This document shows positions 1 to 12,314 of a stretch of DNA of 35,832 bases, in pieces. This stretch comes from Hypsibius dujardini (taxonomy: Eukaryota; Tardigrada; Eutardigrada; Parachela; Hypsibiidae): contig LRSR01011666.1 in NCBI GenBank assembly GCA_001579985.1, positions 1 to 35,832 of the forward strand, in the 5' to 3' direction. The notes below the pieces were generated by a model. That model made no database searches. It saw nothing but the letters and a program-made list of their open reading frames with translations, and was not told the origin of the DNA. The translations under genes and the position numbers were made by a program. The stretch's first letter is position 1, and the number at the start of each line of letters is the position of its first letter.

Positions 1-2302
1 GACGCATGTTATGAAAGTCAAGCCCAAAAGCTGTTAGATTTATTATTGTGAAATTTTAGATGTTGTGGTTTCAACGACTGGTTGTTTCCCAGCATATTTC
101 GGAGTTTAAAACTTTTAAAAGACTTTACAAATTTTTCAACCAAACTGAAGCTTTTGTGCTCTAACGAAAAATTTCACTGAATGACTGTTAACTTAATAGA
201 TTGTTTGGCGTGCTGGGATCTACACGGCGCGATTCCTGACTCTCTGGGATGATTGACCTGACTCTGGGTTTCCGTGTGGGTTGCTCGTGTGATTGATTGA
301 TTGAGGGCTTCCGTTACTCAATTGTTTAGGTGTCTTAACAGAGACCCATGAGTCCTAGGAAGGTTCTCATTCCTACCCAATTACTACTTCGAGCCATTCT
401 AACAAAATGGGCGGTCGCAGAAGCGCAATTGGCGGAAAGCCGAACAAAAAGTAAAGATTGTCGAGTAGGAAGTCTGCGTATCGGTAATGGCAGCCGTTTC
501 GCATGAATTCAACCAGTTCGACGGATGCCGCTTATGATTGTTTCTTGATTGATGTAGTGGCCACTAGGGACCCGTCTACTGTTTGATCGATTGAGGGCTT
601 CGAAACTGACACTCTCGAACTCGTGGTTGATCGTTTGACTTGGAGGTAAAAGACGCTTGTCGGCTTGTGACGAGAGCACTGAGGCCCTCCCGTCACAATT
701 GTGGGGCCATCCAGTCCAGCCAAAGTTTTCTCTTTTATTTTTACAAGATCGGTTTAAAAAAATGGACAGGTTCAGTCCACCAAATCCTGCGACAATTTTT
801 ACAGATAATATCCCGTAATGCCCCACCCCTCCCCCCTGGCCCCCAACTAAAGGGTCCTGCTTCTTTCGTCGATAAAAAGTGAAACGAGCCTCTCGTCTAA
901 ATCAGTAAATTGATTTGCGCCCTTGAAGTGAAAGTCCTGTGTATTAGAGCAAGAACGAATCGTGTCTCGTTAATTTAGGCTGCGGACTGTGATTTGGACA
1001 TACGGGGCAAGGTTGGCCCACACTTTTATTTTATTGGCTGCCGTGATAAATGGGAAAAAGGAACGGATTTTTGTGGAAACAAGATTGGTCAGCTGCAGAA
1101 AACGACGTCCATTTTTGAGCCTGTGAAGCCGACAGCTCAAACTCCACCCTAGGTTGATTCAAGGACAAAAATGGTTGTCCACGAGGAAGTCGAAGACTAT
1201 GATGACAAGGACAACGAGAATCTGTATGATCGTAATTGATAACGCTATTTGTCATTGACACTTCATTGACAATTCAATTCCCAATTTTCTCGATAATTCC
1301 CGCCAGAAAGTCTGTCCGATTAAAATTTAAGACGGGCGGAATCCCACGTCTTTCTTTTCATGTGTTCTTTTTTAATTGAATGATACAATATAGTAATATA
1401 GTCACCACTTTTAACTTAATTAAAATCAAACAGTATATACATGTCGTTGACGGAGTAGATGTCATGCCCGGTGGCATATAATTCATTGGAAAGTTCAAAC
1501 TCAAAATGAGCTCTCACTGGCGAAGTTGTTTTGCGTATCAGTTTGGGTCAAAATCACGGAGTATACCGGAAATGAATATAAACTACCGGATCCGTCTGAA
1601 AAGCTATTGTCTCGAGGATTTTGTCAGTCTTCATAATACCGTGGGATGAGTTGTTATAAATAACCACGCAATCCGGAAAATAAAATGGTCGTATTTGTAA
1701 AGGGAAATCTCGAGAAGTTGGAAATAATCCGTGGGTTTCCGGCCTCATTAGCGTAATTCGCGATCGACAGGGACAATACACAGCCACACAAGCTGACCGT
1801 CATTCAAAAACGCGATTCAATAAGAGCTCCGATGTGGCACGCCAACAATATCCGGCTTACCCGTTTTCTTGATTCATAACCAGGTTGCCGAACAAATCCG
1901 GTGCGTCAAATGTGTCCTGAGAGAATAGATGACGTCTTAACAATAATGAGTCAAAAAAGAAACCGTGGTTCTCAGCTTGGTATCATTGATAACGGTTGTA
2001 AGTATGATCCCACCCACTGGTCAGGGGAAGAAGTACCCCCCGCTAATCCCCCCTAATTAAGACATCCGAAGTAGAATCCACATAAAATGAAATAACACCT
2101 TAAACCCCAATCTCAGGCAACGGATATGAAATTGTATTTACGACTCATTTTTTTGTACAATCTCATTTTTTTCTGCGCTCCTCAACGCATTAAAAACTAA
2201 ACTGAAATATATACGGTAACGTTAGACTGAATAATAATTTAGTCCTTTATTATTAACTTCAATTGTTATTGGTACTCTGTGCAGTTATTCGAGTGATTAA
2301 AA
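1..2302. other. Intergenic DNA, no supported gene
   Basis: Only short overlapping frames occur here, on both strands, and none resembles a known family or carries a convincing pair of splice sites. ATTGATTGATTGA lies near 290-303; related ATTG runs recur near 11018, 28676, 32217, 32265 and 35334. The last 100 bases before 2303 are presumably 5' UTR and promoter of the receptor gene that follows, but I see no TATA box in a convincing place. Confidence 0.5.
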
Positions 2303-3471
2303 ATGAATAATTCGTCGTTTATCAACCAAACCAAGTCGCGTAACGACCCACAGAAGGAAGCCCAACTTTTTTGGTGGATTTTTGGCGTCCTAGTGACCAA
2401 CGCATTCGGAGCTATCGCCAACATTATCCTTCTCATTGCCATGATCATCCATCGTCCCCTCCGACAACTTCCCAGTCGTGCCCTAATTATTCACTGTATC
2501 CTCATTGACATTTACGCCTCAATCATCCAAGTACCCACCGCTACCATCCCTGTTTACTTGACCATGGCGTACCCCTTAGCCAAACATTTCTGCCTATACC
2601 AAGGCATTTTTGGGTACTTCACCTACGCAGCCAGTATGTACTCCGCAAGTGTCCTCGCCCTACATCGTCTGGTCGCTACCATATTCCCTCAGTATTTCAA
2701 TCGCCTCATGACTACACGAGCCACCATCTGCTTAATCGTCCTACCGTGGTTCCCCATTGTCATAATTAATATTTTTCCCGCCTTAGAAATCGGTCTGGTT
2801 ATGCGACGGAATATTTATACAGGTGCCTGTTCGTTTGCCCCGACTGGGAAAAGTGACGTGGCTATTAATCTCTACACAACCTTCGCGTACTACGTCCCAA
2901 CGGTTATTATGGGTGTGAGTTACTTTGTCGTCTTAGTTAGAACCTGGATTACCTATCAGAAAAAGAAATCCAGTCGGGCGTTACAGCGTCGAATGGAAAT
3001 TTCGTGGATGTTGTTCGTTTCCTTTATATGGCACTGCTGCACCATCTATCCGTTTATCATCATCAACGCGTTTTTTGCGAAGGAATTTGCGAGAAATTTC
3101 ACAGCCCAATTGTTTATTCGTTGGTTAGGGAACAGTTACAATGCCGTCAATCCAGTGAGTGTGAAAACGTCGCTTCTGTATTTGTATACTTGAAAATCCT
3201 GGATCCTTAAAAATGTTAAGAAAACTTTGTGACTGTATGTTTGTAGATGTTCTTTTGGGCGAGTAGTAAAATGTTTCAGGAAGGCGTGAGGAAGGTTCTA
3301 ACGTGTTATCATTGGAGATGGGCCCATGGAAGGGTTGAGCCCAGCCGGGTATCCGGCAGTGCCAGCCGAACGGACGACATGGCAATGGTTGCACCATCAA
3401 CGCGACGTACAACTTTCAGTGAGCGTGATGTCAATGCCGCTGCGAATAAGGAATCAGGAATTGCTGAATAA
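2303..3471 (+). CDS. Rhodopsin-like (class A) orphan G-protein coupled receptor, two exons
   Basis: Seven-transmembrane plasma-membrane receptor; ligand unknown. Exon 1 is 2303-3154, exon 2 is 3247-3471; the 92-bp intron is GTGAGT...TAG in phase 0, giving about 358 residues. TM1 (about 22-48) has the class A Asn (N40) and TM2 the usual Asp (D69). C97 at the top of TM3 and C176 in the second extracellular loop can form the conserved disulfide. The DRY box is reduced to HR (121-122). Prolines sit in TM5 (P199) and TM6 (P250). The TM7 motif is NPMFF, a variant of NPxxY, formed exactly across the splice junction, which supports the intron. A helix 8-like segment (SSKMFQEGVRKVL) and a Ser/Thr-rich tail follow. 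N3 and N8 are N-glycosylation sequons. The start is the first ATG, after TAAAA. AATAAA at 3664-3669 may be the poly(A) signal. I cannot name the subfamily. Confidence 0.9.
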
Positions 3472-5246
3472 CACCCCTTTGTCTTTTTGGTAGTGGATAT
3501 GGATAATCCTTGTTACGTGAACATATATCTTTTCCTTACCCGACTAAAATCAAAATCTAATTCCGCTGACCTGCTTCTAGAAAAAGTTACTCCATTTGTA
3601 AAAGTGCCAACCAATGAATGGAATAATTTAGCGACGTGTCTTTTCCCTTGGTTCCCTGCCCTAATAAAAATTTTAATGTGCCCCGAATTCGGGGCGGACA
3701 AAAATCCACACTTTCTGTCGAACTTTTTCTCGGACAAAAATGTACCCCTTAATTTAGTACATTAGATGTCCGTTGCGGACAAAATTTAGTACATTAATTT
3801 AGTACATTAAATGTCCGCTGCGAACAATTTTTTTCTGCCGACAAATGCTTCAGATATAATTAAAATATGATCAAATCTAATTGAGCACTTCTTTACTGAT
3901 CCCTAGTACGCATCTGGTGTACTAAAAGTTTTTTCTGTACATACAAAAAAAAACAAGTTAACACCTAATATTTGTACGTAGAAACAGCGGCTTATATCTC
4001 CTATATTATGTACGGCCACCACAAAACGTACGCCGTACCAAGGAAATAACCAGGTTATATTGTGTACGATCGCATTTATTTTTTATCCGTGTGTACAGTT
4101 CTCATGCGTATTGTATACATACTTTGTAAGACCAGTGAAATTTTATAAGACCATACGAATAAGCTTAAATCTCACAAATCTTGTAGTTTGTACAAAGGTC
4201 TAACTTTGACAAACCAAGCTATAATAGCGCCTGAATATTGTTCCAGACTTCCCACAGCCGTAAAACGTGAAAGTATATGTTCCGCAATTCTTCGCGAAAA
4301 TGCTAAAACTGTTTCAGTCCTATTATTGGACACATATTTCGCCGTGTTTTAAAATAATCATATTTTATTCTGGACTTTTATTCTGTCATTTATTTTTAAA
4401 AACTAAAAGTCTGCTCGCGTTTCGAATAAGAACGAATAAGGCGTATTAATTCTTAAAGCTCACACGTATCGCTTCACATAAATTTAGATCAACAAAAAGG
4501 TTGTCACACGCCGGTTGGTTTTTTGGTTTTCTTTGCAAATTTAAATTTACATTTTGAGCAAAAAAATGAAGTTTACCGAAATGGGTCTCCAGTTCTGGAT
4601 TAAACCTGAGATCCCCTGGACGAGACCAGCAAAATGTGCTAATAGTTTTGCATACTTCATTACAGTAATATCGATATCAAAAATCTCCAGAGCTATATTT
4701 TTCAATACCATCAAGAACTCAAATTCTCGTCTGTTATAGAAGCCACTGAATTTTAAGAGAAGGGACAGTGTGTTATAGCCCCCATCATGTTTTGGTAGAT
4801 ATTTTTTAAAACAAGATCTAATATTTTGTCGAAATTATTAAAAATAGACTTTAAATTCTACTTGTTTGCAGAACATGAATGCCTCAGTCCGACAGAATAG
4901 CTTGCCAATTTTAAACGTGAGTTTTCAGAATAAACGGATGTGCTGAAAGAAAAACGTTATGTGACAAAAAAGGTTGCGGGCATGGCAGTTAAAAATTATT
5001 AAGATTGTGTGGGTTGTGAGCTCAGCTTTCCCAAAACTAAATCAATTGTGTGTAAAGAGTCGATTCCGCCCAAAATTAGTAATCATGGGGCTGGAGTTAC
5101 TCTAATCAACAAATCATCATGCGCGAGTTTGAAAATTGTTGCGATTCATATAACCGCATCTGCTGTTTTGGGCAAAATGTTCGCCTTTTTTTAGTCACAC
5201 AAACTTTTTTCTTTGTCACAAAACTTTTTTCTTCGTCGTACAAAAT
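3472..5246. other. Intergenic DNA rich in GTAC motifs
   Basis: No gene is supported. It holds the poly(A) signal candidate of the upstream receptor (3664-3669), a short tandem repeat at 3751-3829, and many scattered GTAC/GTACA motifs between about 3900 and 4200. The reading frames present are short, AT-rich and unlike any family I know. Confidence 0.5.
3751..3829. repeat. Short tandem repeat with small hairpins
   Basis: A 34-bp unit beginning AATTTAGTACATTA occurs at 3751-3784 and 3796-3829, with a 13-bp partial copy between them (3783-3795). The first unit contains the hairpin GTCCG-TTG-CGGAC; the second has the same arm with a changed base. Function unknown. Confidence 0.7.
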
Positions 5247-5780
5247 ATGCCTGTCGGTTGCAAAAAAGTTCTGCACGGTTTTTCATCACACAAAATATGT
5301 GTGCTGTTTGTCCTTGGAGACAAACAATTCTACTTCAGACACTATTTGTGTGAACAGTACACGAATTTGTCCTGGATTTTGTGTGAAAGGAATTCGGGTC
5401 GGACAAAAGCCAAAAATTTTTTATTAGGGCTGGGTACATACATTCCAGTGCTCCTCGACAAGGTCCCTTTCAGTTTTTTTTTCACTCATACATTTTGCCG
5501 ATTTTGTGTCATCAAAACCGCCCTAAACAAAACTAACCTCCTATTTGTGAGAATAAAGCGTCCCTGTACGAAGATCTCTAGCAAACAAATACAAGTACTC
5601 AGCGTGAATAGCAGTTTTGTTGCTGGAAAAGATGAACACCATAAGCATTTTCTAAATGCAATGATTGATGACTGGGAACATGCGCAGGGCAGAAGTGGAG
5701 ATAGTGAATGCTATAAAAGGCTTATCATGGAAAGAAATGTGCTGCTAGTTGCCTTTGTCACATACGTGTATTTATCCTAA
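5247..5780 (+). CDS. Unassigned 177-codon open frame
   Basis: The longest open frame in the window without an assignment. It begins at an ATG and ends just before the 3' end of the convergent module gene on the other strand. The first two thirds read like low-complexity AT-rich DNA, partly built from CACAAACTTTTTT-like repeats just upstream. The last third (about residues 120-165, with HHKHFLNAMIDDWEHAQG) reads more like protein. I recognise no family and no catalytic motif. It may be a real single-exon gene, an exon, or chance; the length is unusual for this base composition but not decisive. Confidence 0.22.
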   Translation: MPVGCKKVLHGFSSHKICVLFVLGDKQFYFRHYLCEQYTNLSWILCERNSGRTKAKNFLLGLGTYIPVLLDKVPFSFFFTHTFCRFCVIKTALNKTNLLFVRIKRPCTKISSKQIQVLSVNSSFVAGKDEHHKHFLNAMIDDWEHAQGRSGDSECYKRLIMERNVLLVAFVTYVYLS

Positions 5781-5913
5781 CACGGAGCGATGACTTAAGG
5801 AGGACGATGCTGCAATAAAAATTAATGAAGCTAAAAGGGGAAGACGGTGGTGGCACTTCGTGCATTTAAAAAGTAGTCCCATATATTGCAGCCTAAAACA
5901 GGCCTTGGCCTTC

Positions 5914-8900
5914 TCATTGCGGTACCGGTGGGATGAGGACTGCCGGACACTGCCCGGGTGTGATGATGACCTTACAGCTGACCGCGTCCCACTGTGTCCC
6001 AACAGGACAACCACACGTCCCGAAGAGCTCATTGCCCAGCGGCCGAAGGCAGGCGAAGGGCTTGTCATTGGGGTTCATCAAAGAAGGCGCCATTCCGCAG
6101 TCGGCAGATGATTTGCAGCACAGTCCAATGGTCGCTGCAAGTTCAAGAGGGAAAATATGAAAGAACTTAGTTGAGAAATGGGGATGGCAAAAACTGAATA
6201 AACTAAAGATACTTAATTAATACTAAACTAAATTTTTCAACAACTAACTTTTTGGCTTTGGTTTTTTCGTTGATTAACAAAATCAACACTGATCGGTTAG
6301 ACTAATGAGTATTTAACTAGGACAAATTTTAAAAAAATCAAAAATTTGACTAAAACTGGGCTAAAACCATTACAGTAGTTACTAAGAGAAACTAAAAATA
6401 ACTCTATTTTGAGGAGAAGAACAAGATTTTGCCACTGAAAAATTATTTATTACTCTTGTCCAAGGAAATTCTATTTGATTATAGAGGCGGGGTCATGTTT
6501 CTTGTTTCAGCTATGTCGATGAAAGAAATAAAGGCAGCAATTGTTTTTCTTTCTGAAATTCTGAAATTCATCCATCGCTGGGAGTTGGTATCTAGTCGCA
6601 AAAGCAGATTATACACACACACTCACCGTCACAACGGATATTGTCCCTCCTGGGGTTTTTGTAGGGGCTACAGGCGCATATGCCCTTCTTTTCTGGTGTC
6701 CAAACGCCAGATTTCATGCAGGTAACGGATGGATCGGGACAGTCACTTGACTTAAAGCACAAACTGCCGATTGAGTTTGCTGCAGCAAAACGGTCATCAC
6801 TTGTTAAACAATCATATTTATTTGGATAAATAGTTGGTTCAAATTTCTAGTTACTGGTTCAGTCTGCAGCTTCAGACTCCCCCATGGTATTTTTATAATT
6901 TAATAATCGATTTCCTGCCACGTGGTATTTTATAAATTAACTTACAAATGAAATAGAGAAAAACATGAGCTTACAAATAATTTTTAAATTTGAAAGCTTT
7001 CGAGTTAAAATTATTTCTCCATTGTGGACGGAGTAATTTGTTTTGGTGAAAATTAGCCTGATAAATGGACTCTTGAATCACGTTTCATGTAAAACATTAT
7101 TTTCCGACTCATGTCTGTGTAGTGTGAAGAAACACTTACGTGCACAAGTGAGTGCACTGCCGCCCGCAGACGTGATGGTGCCACCCTTTGTGGCATTAAT
7201 TTGACAGCTACACTTTAAGGAAGAGTTGCCGACCGCGCTGCAGATGGCAGTACCACCCGATATGAATGGGCAAGTTCCTGATGGATTGTTGGCAACTAGG
7301 GTACATGGAATTGCGGTGGGATCTGCAAAACGACAGAATGGGAATTAATGCCCGTAAATCCCTTACACAAAATGAATTTTTATTACCACTTGAATGGATT
7401 GAATATAAAAGGAAACTTATAAAAACAGATTTAACACAATAGATTTAAATAGTGAATGCAGTTATTGCTGGGCTTTTATATATTGTTCGGCTTTTGTTTT
7501 ACAGATGTTATATAAAACCTTAAATAATAAGCATTTCTGACACTATGACAGCTAACTTGTAACGATGGACATATTTTTGGTATGGTTCATGTGTGATATA
7601 AATGTACTGAACCATGATTAACAGACAGAAGATAATACGCACCGAGGCAAGTGGGAATTCCCGCAACAATTTGCCGTGTCTGTGTGTCGGCGCAGGCACA
7701 TTTTCCGGCGACACATTTACTTCCCGTAATAGCCCCTGGTCGCGGAGGGTTGCTTGGCGTCCCGCAGAATGTATCCGGTGTGGTGCCCACTGTCTTGTCC
7801 GTACACGTCACACCTGTTGATTGCATTGAAGGGGAATGAGTAGTAGTGCTAAATTTGCAGTAGCTCTCAAAGGCTGAGGCAACCGTTCATGTCTGAGGCA
7901 TTTCGAAATGTATTACTCTGCTGAGATGACGTCCCGAAGGTTTAGAGTTTTGGGAGAGTTTTGGGATTTTGGGAGGCTTTGAGATATTGAGAATTTTATA
8001 GTTGAGAAGGTGCTATATAGTTTGTGGAATTTTCCTGATGTTTCACTAGACAGAGTTATGTTTAACACCGTCTAGTGATGCAACTGACTGTGAGAGCATA
8101 TTTTAATCCGATATTTAGATGTCTTAAACCTGGAAATGATCCAAGTGTATTTGTCACTCACTTTTGCATCCAAATGCTGGCCCTGCTGGAGTTGCAAGCG
8201 CAATCAACGCTGGGTCCTGTTCGAAATCGTCCTTGCAGTTGCAAAGTCTTTTGCCGGCACTGGCTCCGCTGGTCTGCGTCCGGCATGTTGTGCCGGGCAG
8301 TTTGATGCAGTCATCATTGGTGTCACATTCGGCTTCGGCAAACGGGGTGGTTGCCTCTGTCAGAAGGTTAAATTTGTGAATATCTTGAAATCGGGTTAAA
8401 TGCAGTACGACACGCCATCATTTTACAATAGGGTTCCTTAGCGATTATTGCTTGAACAGAAGTGGGCGCTGGACCTTCTGTCCCCTATCGTCCATCACAT
8501 AGAGATGATCGTTGCAGGACTTGTTGATATCAAAATGATAAAAAAGAAGCTGTCCACAAATCTTCAGAAATAACAGAAAAAACCGCGACAGAAAAATCCA
8601 TCCTTAATAAAACTACAGTCCAAAAACATTTTAAGAAAATCCAAAAGGGCGGAAGAGAACACCATTTACCCGTTATTGATATACCAATATACGCTGGACA
8701 GGATTTTTTACAACACATTCTTTTACTGCTGCTAACGTATCGTCACACAAATTAATAAACACGATATTCTGAGATTAATTAATAAATAATATAGATATGC
8801 GTACGACAGAACACTACCAGTACTGTATATAAAAGTGCAAACCTACAAATCATCGCGCTTGACTCTTGAGATTTGAACCGGATTCATATTTAACAAATAA

Positions 8901-9350
8901 TGTGCTCAACATGGGGGTGGGGGAGGGGGAGAAAATTAAACGGGGTACTACTCACTAGGGATGCAGCGATCATGAGGTGTTGGGCCGGTTTCCTCAAACT
9001 TGTCCTTACATTTGCAGACACCTCGGCCGTCTATGTCAACTGGGGTGTTCACGCCGCCAGCCCCGACGCACTGCATCCCGGGGAGGTTACAGTCCGCCTC
9101 CATCAACGCTGTCGGCCCCTTGTAGCACCATTCGTGCAGATTTAGACCCATCTGACGCTTCTCTCGCCGGCTTCCCGTTGCGGAGTGACTCAGCACCAGC
9201 CATGTCTGCAAACGACGAAAATGTCGCGGTAGCTAACCAGACTTCTCAAGTCGACCCTATTATACTAGCAGAACAACGGACGGAGACCGCTTGTCGTATT
9301 ACTAGGACGGGAGAGGAGAAAACTAAAGAGATGCAAACTGATACTTTCAT
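5914..9350 (-). CDS. Secreted protein of six six-cysteine (EB/EGF-like) modules, seven exons
   Basis: Predicted extracellular protein of about 406 residues. Exons in coding order: 9350-9303, 9205-8956, 8356-8162, 7813-7643, 7322-7140, 6779-6627, 6134-5914 (TGA stop). All introns are GT-AG and frame-consistent; the first is phase 0, the other five phase 1. Exon 1 plus the start of exon 2 gives a hydrophobic leader (MKVSVCISLVFSSPVL...) followed by a basic RREKR stretch, possibly a processing site. Exons 2-7 each carry one module with the spacing C..C..C..CxC..C, for example EC-DC-TC-LCNC-GC in exon 3 and LC-DC-TC-ICAC-RC in exon 6. The last has extra cysteines (CC and QC). The CxC core resembles EB/EGF-type modules. 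The modules are very diverged from each other. CTTATATAAG (9367-9376) lies only about 17 bp from the ATG, close for a TATA box, so the transcription start and first exon are the least certain parts. Confidence 0.75.
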
Positions 9351-9376
9351 AACAGCTACTCGCGAGCTTATATAAG

Positions 9377-10190
9377 CGCTACGAGAGCGTACATGCACAA
9401 GTACGTGTATAAAGTATTAAATGACCAATGGCCACATCAACGTAAACATCCACCAAGACAGAGTACAGAAATGCCCACAAATGGATTAGAACTCACTCCA
9501 AGACAGAACAGTACTAAAGTACGTGTAGGCTAATAACATTAAGAGATGACCAGACGCGGAGTGGCGATGACAGGCAAGAAGGCCTTGCTTTGCGGTCTGG
9601 GCGTCGATGAATCAGCAGACGCGACAAAAATGAAATCACCTTAAAATTATGCCATTATTTTACAATCACCGATATATCCTAATGACATTCGAAGAAATAT
9701 TTCTAGGACCATTTTTCTACAAAACTGTTTATGCGGACTTTTTTTTTTGATACTTTTGAGAGTTTCTGCAAAAATTTTCCAAAGTCTTCCACAAACATTT
9801 CTCCGTCAAAATGGATTTGTTCAGGGGACATTTTTTTGTAAAATAATTTGATCGGGATCCTATGAAGGATCGCCAACAACAGCAACATATTTTTTGTTGT
9901 TCTCTCTAAAGTACATTTAATAACAATAATATCTTAAGATTCAATTCTGTCCCTACACCCATATTTCCAAACACTTTTCAAAGTCGATAATTTTAGTGAA
10001 GCTTTTATCGGGAACTCACCAAATAAAGAAAAAGCATGAAACAGATTCATTCGATTGTTAACAATTTTGAATTTGATCTTTGAAAACAAATGATCAGTAC
10101 ATACATGTACAAAAACGAAATGGCAATACAGGCGCAGAATATTTGTCTGATTCCAAACTTGACTTCTGTATTGTAACGAAGGAGACTTAC
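9377..10190. other. Intergenic DNA, no supported gene
   Basis: This is the region upstream of the minus-strand module gene. A minus frame at 9703-9888 is lysine-rich and unlike any family I know. I see no repeat or RNA gene here. Confidence 0.4.
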
Positions 10191-10306
10191 CAAGGTCACA
10201 AACGACAAGCCGGATAAAGTCTTCATCGCGATCATATGCTATTAATACATGCAAGGGTGTAAGATTGCGGCAAACAGAGTTCTCAACACGACCACTTGCA
10301 AGCAGG
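10191..10306 (-). CDS. Isolated exon-like segment with one ankyrin-like repeat
   Basis: On the minus strand a segment bounded by ATATCAG (acceptor) and CTTG|GTAAGT (strong donor) encodes RNLTPLHVLIAYDRDEDFIR followed by LVVCDLG. This fits one ankyrin repeat (TPLH core, then a second helix ending in a Leu/Val-rich segment and Gly). No neighbouring exon in a matching phase could be found: a candidate downstream exon ending at 10018 has a donor but breaks frame. It may be part of a gene with distant exons, a relic, or chance. Confidence 0.3.
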
Positions 10307-10926
10307 CTGATATTGTCCCAATGTTTATACACGGTACAAGCACAACGTAATCTATTTCTGAGGATGGATAATCAACGACTTGGGCTATTTGGAATGGAAT
10401 GGATTTGGAAAATCCACTGGATGGCCATTTAAACTCATTAAGGTTGGATTTTTTTAGATAATAAATCTATAGGATGTAAGGAATTTCCATTTCTACAGAA
10501 TAATTTTTGGATTTCCATGGACTAATTTCTGACATGTGAAAAAAAACCCAGACTGTCGATGAAGCAACGCGGTCCAAACGGCACCGAAATCCATGACTTT
10601 CCAAAAATCCTGGATTTCCTAAATGTCATCAAATCCCATATAGCGTCCTTTCGAATTTTTCAAAAGTTTCTCTTAACATTGAACGACACTTAAAAAAAGC
10701 TGACGTTCCATTTAATTATGTTTGTGAACGCTATGTGACACTGCCATCGATTAAGACCGATTTTGAAGACGACAATTTCAGCCTATACCGTCGCGCAGAT
10801 GAAACAATTACACCCTCGAGTCGCCACAGGTTGCACGGGATCTCTAATTACAAACTATGTAGCCGGCAATGGCATGAATTAGTAGAATTAGACTCGCCGT
10901 TTATTTAGACCTCTGTATCCCTGCAA

Positions 10927-10947
10927 GAGTTGTACAGGGTACAACTC
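10927..10947. repeat. Perfect 9-bp hairpin GAGTTGTAC/GTACAACTC
   Basis: GAGTTGTAC and GTACAACTC are separated by AGG. Two further GTACAACT-like copies follow within 50 bp. It stands alone, with no coding sequence nearby. Confidence 0.6.
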
Positions 10948-12314
10948 GTACATTTTACGTACAACTATGTACATTACCTACAACTAATTATCGTGAATTT
11001 CTTCATATATTTGTTCTTGATTGATTGATTGTATGGAGATCACTGCTTTTCTATCTCGCAAACCGAGACAGTAGGAATTCACGTAAAAAAAAGGTGATCG
11101 TGAAAGCATGGACAATACCTTTGCTGCCCCTGTTTAACGCTAAAAATTATGGACAGGGCGAAGCATCCAAGGACCCTCTAAAATACATGGGACGACGAAC
11201 TTCGTTTCGGATAACTATTTTTTAAATGCCGTTTCAGCAAAGAAGGAGCAAACTGTCTTTTGGATGAGCCCGATGATATGCAAAGAAGATCCAATTAGCA
11301 CATTCTCCCGAAATTCGTCTCAAACTTTATTTAACCAAAATCAGCGGCAAAACTTGTGGCCGACTTTGCCTGGAAAACTTCCCCGTTTACAATTTGTTTT
11401 ACGAGATCCTTAGTTTTCATGAAATTTGTGGATCATTATTTTTATAAGAAGGCCCACTTGAATGACTATCACTCAAAGAAAGCATTTATTACTTTTAAGC
11501 ACTATTCATTTTTTAACGCCATCAAATTTGAGAAAATGTTAGTCGTACCCTGTACATGCACTCCGAACTAAGATTACTAAAATTTGTGTTTGCAGTAATT
11601 CATGCTGTCTCGCGGTTACAGCATACGTGAGCGTAGATTAAACCGAGTTAAAAGTCCACCAGCGGGAGAACAAATAACCACATCAATCACACCGTCGAAT
11701 AATTATCAACTATTTCTGCGTGATACTCCAACTCCAACTCCAAACTCCAGTTTGCATTTGGAACAATCGCCTAGTACAATACTGGCGTCTCATCATGTAG
11801 TCAGTAGATTATGTCGAAATTCGATCTACGCTTTGTTTGCTTTGATATACGTAGTTTAGATTATTGTGCATGGTTTCCACGGTCCGCAAATATACCGTAC
11901 ATTGCAGCAACTTCGCCACTGGATTTAGGAATTATCGTATTTTTTTGCGATCGTAGCGTTGCAATCAGTTATAAATTGAAGTTTAGACATGGAAAGGTCA
12001 AGCACTATTAAATTTATTTCTGGTCTAATAATGCAGTTTTTTAATTAGTTTGATCGATCAGCTAATTATCATTTGTTCCAACTGTTAGATATATAACATA
12101 GAATAGTTGGAGGATTTTTAATCAGAAGATAAATCGGTAAAAATATAACACTACGGAAATATACTTATTGCAGTGGATCAATCACCTGTGCTGCACGTAC
12201 TCCCGTACTCCAAGCTCAATCATTTTCATGGAAAATATTGTTATTAATTGAAATAAAATACCAAAAAAAATTTTTGGCGTACCCGACGGGCTCTTTTAAC
12301 CAACGAGAAATTTG
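10948..12314. other. Intergenic DNA, no supported gene
   Basis: Several 60-85 codon frames overlap here, but none shows a motif, splice structure or family resemblance. It contains an ATTGATTGATTG run near 11018 and the CTCCAA repeat noted separately. Confidence 0.4.
11725..11750. repeat. CTCCAA minisatellite
   Basis: Three to four copies of ACTCCA on the plus strand. This is the reverse complement of the GGAGTT repeats at 30630-30715 and 31285-31378, so it may be another remnant of the same element family. Confidence 0.6.
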
